NCBI GenBank assembly: GCA_035286665.1 | Contig: DATECY010000104.1 | Span: 1 to 16,041, forward strand | Length of the DNA: 16,041 nucleotides | Direction: 5' to 3' | Source: RBG-16-68-21 sp035286665 | GTDB lineage: Bacteria; Actinomycetota; Acidimicrobiia; Spongiisociales; UBA11373 | In this document: positions 14,107 to 16,041 of the stretch, in pieces | Layout: every line of letters starts with the position of its first letter | How positions within the stretch are numbered: the stretch's first letter is position 1 | Made by a program: the position numbers and the translations under genes | The notes under the pieces: generated by a model | Told to the model about the DNA's origin: nothing | The model's database searches: none | The model's input: the letters and a program-made list of their open reading frames with translations, nothing else

Positions 14107-14879
14107 CCGATCGCATGACCACCGAACTCGCCGCGCTCCGTGTCGAAGCTCCCGCCGGCCTCGAAGACGCCGTCCTCGTCGCCGTCGGCCTGGCCGACCA
14201 CTACGTCACCCGCACCAGCCCGCTCGGTGACATCTATGTGGCGTTCAACGACCGCGGTGTGTCTGCGGTCGACATCGCCGGAGACGCCGGACGCTTCGAG
14301 GCGCGTTTTCTCTCCGACCACGGACGCCGTGCAGTGTCGACCGACGAGATCCCCCACCGGATCGTCCGTCACCTCGACGAGGCGATCGCCGCCGGACGAC
14401 CGGGGCGCCTCCCCGTCGACCTGCGCGGCCTGACCGAGTTCCAGGCCGCCGTGCTCCACCGCACCGCCACCATCCCCCGCGGCGAGGTGCGTTCGTATGG
14501 CTGGATCGCCAAGGAAATCGACAAGCCGGGGGCGGTGCGTGCCGTCGGGTCCGCCCTGGCACACAACCCGGTGCCGGTGATCATCCCCTGTCATCGGGTG
14601 GTCCGCTCCGATGGCACCCTCGGCCGGTACTCGCTCGGCACCGCGGAGAACAAGCGGACGCTGCTCGAGGCCGAGGGCCTCGACGTCGACGCCTTCGAGG
14701 CGGAAGCGGCGCGCGGCATTCGGTTCGTGGGCAGCGACACCACCCAGGTCTTCTGTCACCCGACCTGCCGAAGTGGCCGGAGGATCACCGAGGCCCATCG
14801 CCACGAGTTCGCCACCGAAGGGGACGCCCGCTCCGCGGGGTATCGGCCGTGCAAGGTGTGCCGGCCGGTGGCGGCGTAG
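14103..14879 (+). CDS. Ada-like protein with reversed domain order: O6-methylguanine methyltransferase then Ada zinc domain
   Basis: A 258-residue protein. Residues 110-195 are an O6-alkylguanine-DNA methyltransferase domain with acceptor Cys163 in IPCHRVV and Arg146 in RAVGSALAHNP. Residues about 207-258 are an Ada-type zinc domain with all four cysteines: Cys218 and Cys222 (FCHPTC), and Cys250 and Cys253 (PCKVC). In E. coli Ada the zinc domain is N-terminal, followed by AraC helix-turn-helix motifs and then the methyltransferase. Here the order is reversed and no AraC motif is present. Residues 1-30 (ELAALRVEAPAGLEDAVLVAVGL) resemble the short helix of an anti-sigma factor, which is speculative. 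The first ATG overlaps the sigma factor stop, so the two are translationally coupled. Confidence 0.9.
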   Translation: MTDRMTTELAALRVEAPAGLEDAVLVAVGLADHYVTRTSPLGDIYVAFNDRGVSAVDIAGDAGRFEARFLSDHGRRAVSTDEIPHRIVRHLDEAIAAGRPGRLPVDLRGLTEFQAAVLHRTATIPRGEVRSYGWIAKEIDKPGAVRAVGSALAHNPVPVIIPCHRVVRSDGTLGRYSLGTAENKRTLLEAEGLDVDAFEAEAARGIRFVGSDTTQVFCHPTCRSGRRITEAHRHEFATEGDARSAGYRPCKVCRPVAA

Positions 14880-14986
14880 GAAAGGTCTGGGTCGTGAGTC
14901 GTTCGCTTTGAGTTCCGCGATCAGCGGCCCCGGTGCCTTCCACGAACTTCCTCAACGAGGTGACGCCCGCTGTCGATAGAGCGTTG

Positions 14987-16041
14987 ATGGCCCGACATCC
15001 CCACGCGAGGGAAGCCGCCGACCCGGCCTCTCGTGATTCGAACCTTGCCTCGATCTGGCGGAGGCTCAACCGCGTCGGGCTGTGCATCGGGGTCTGGCTC
15101 GGACCGGCCGCGTCCATCGGGTACCTCTTCGGGTTGCACGCCACCCGACGGCCGGCATTCGGCGTGATGGCAGCATTGAGTGCGGCCATCGGGGCGTCCA
15201 GCGTGGCCCTGGTGCGCCGGCACTCCGACGATGCCGGCCTCCTCCTCGTCCTCGGCGGCGTCAGCTCGGTGGTCGCAGCGACTCTGGTGCCGCCGGTGGT
15301 ACGGGGCGCGATGGTGGGCGCGATCGTCGTACTCGCCACGCTCGCCACCCTCATCCTTCCCGATCGCAGCCGCCGCACCTCGGTCGCCTCGCTCGTGCTC
15401 CTCGAGACGGGCGTGATCTTCTGGCCGGTGCTCGGCTTGTCCACATCCGGAGAAGCACTGGCCACGGCTGCCGTGGCACTTCCCAGCCTCCTGTTCGGTC
15501 TGCTCGGGGCAGGCCTGACGAGGGCCGCATTGGAGCGAAGCGAACACACCCGGATCGAGATCTTCCGCAGGGTTCCCGTCGGCCTCTTCCGCTCATCGCC
15601 GGACGGACGCATCATCGATGCCAACCCCGCGGTCGCCGAGATGCTCGGCATGGCGTCCGCGTCGCTCGTCGGCGCTCGGGTCGCCGACCTGCACGCCCGA
15701 CCAGAGGACTGGACCGAGCTCGTCTCTTCGCTCAACGCGTCTGGCGAGCCCAAGCGATTTGCACAGCGGATGGTGAGGGCCGACCACAGCGTGATCTGGA
15801 TCCGGGGCGTCGCCGACGCAGTTCGCGATGCTGCGGGCCGCGTCGTCTACCACGAGGGAGTAATAGAGGACAACACCCAGCGCCGCGAGGTGGAGGAGGC
15901 CGCCCGACTCAACGCCGAGCGATTCAAGAACGTGTTCGAGCGCGCTCCGATCGCACTCTGGGAGGAGGACTTCTCCGGTGCGGCTCGTCGCCTCGAACAT
16001 CTCAGGGGGCGCGGTGTCACCGACCTGCGGGCACACCTTCA
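14987..16041 (+). CDS. Six-TM PAS sensor protein, truncated at the window edge
   Basis: The frame is open through the right edge (351 codons from ATG 14987). GTG 14933, GTG 14960 and TTG 14984 are other starts; the frame is closed by TGA at 14909. Six hydrophobic helices (about residues 30-50, 57-76, 83-103, 107-124, 132-152 and 157-178) form a membrane sensor region. A PAS domain follows (about 190-300, with GLFRSSPDGRIIDANPAVAEMLG and a PAC-type ending VIEDNTQRREVEE). A second PAS begins at about 313 (RFKNVFERAPIALWEEDFS). The output domain (kinase, GGDEF, EAL or other) lies outside the window. Ligand and pathway are unknown. Confidence 0.85.
   Translation, partial: MARHPHAREAADPASRDSNLASIWRRLNRVGLCIGVWLGPAASIGYLFGLHATRRPAFGVMAALSAAIGASSVALVRRHSDDAGLLLVLGGVSSVVAATLVPPVVRGAMVGAIVVLATLATLILPDRSRRTSVASLVLLETGVIFWPVLGLSTSGEALATAAVALPSLLFGLLGAGLTRAALERSEHTRIEIFRRVPVGLFRSSPDGRIIDANPAVAEMLGMASASLVGARVADLHARPEDWTELVSSLNASGEPKRFAQRMVRADHSVIWIRGVADAVRDAAGRVVYHEGVIEDNTQRREVEEAARLNAERFKNVFERAPIALWEEDFSGAARRLEHLRGRGVTDLRAHL

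Noticed and set aside
15437..15445. A second perfect DnaA box, TTGTCCACA
   Set aside because: It is inside the PAS gene, encoding part of a loop between TM helices, with no supporting sites nearby; probably chance.
14785..15753. A 322-codon minus-strand frame opposite the PAS protein
   Set aside because: The plus strand encodes six TM helices and PAS motifs; the minus product is Arg/Ser/Thr/Pro-rich with no recognisable domain.

Overview
The window is 16 kb of GC-rich chromosomal DNA with densely packed genes and frequent GTG starts. It carries a cobalamin-dependent (class II) ribonucleotide reductase, Lys/Ala/Pro tail proteins, an ECF sigma factor and several lipobox proteins. This suggests a high-GC actinobacterium; Acidimicrobiia or a relative is my best guess, but no marker here proves it. 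I see no phage, transposon, CRISPR, tRNA or rRNA signature.

Layout. (a) 1-1617: a terminator-like hairpin, then a membrane-anchored SGNH/GDSL hydrolase. (b) 1612-1680: an inverted array of 7-bp repeats between convergent genes. (c) 1672-2883 (-): arginine deiminase, divergent from a small cysteine-rich lipoprotein (2949-3224), which overlaps a lipoprotein amidase (3217-4869). (d) 4870-5161: a regulatory region with candidate promoters, two candidate NrdR boxes 31 bp apart, an AT-rich palindrome and a perfect actinobacterial DnaA box, leading into nrdJ (5162-8566). (e) 8567-9970: a segment that looks tandemly duplicated. The last 92 bp of nrdJ recur at 9431-9522 as a start-less fragment. Each nrdJ tail is followed by a gene for a histone-H1-like Lys/Ala/Pro protein with a related upstream region. 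The first also carries a DUF2188-like domain; the second is only eight pentapeptide units. A strong hairpin closes the segment. (f) 10165-11693: a lipoprotein of unknown function overlapping an AlkA-type DNA glycosylase by ATGA. (g) 11709-13479 (-): a zinc-ribbon helical protein and a SAM-dependent methyltransferase. (h) 13546-14879: an ECF sigma factor translationally coupled to an unusual Ada-like protein, with the methyltransferase domain first and the Ada zinc domain last. (i) 14933/14987 to the right edge: a six-TM PAS sensor protein, cut off by the window.

How the parts fit. The glycosylase and the sigma/Ada pair are both alkylation-repair functions lying about 2 kb apart. The sigma/Ada coupling suggests an adaptive response in which the repair protein controls a dedicated sigma factor; this is inference. 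The nrdJ region combines dNTP synthesis with two DNA-compacting-type proteins that share its initiation context and a short upstream motif, which hints at common control. The other genes look like ordinary metabolic or envelope functions.
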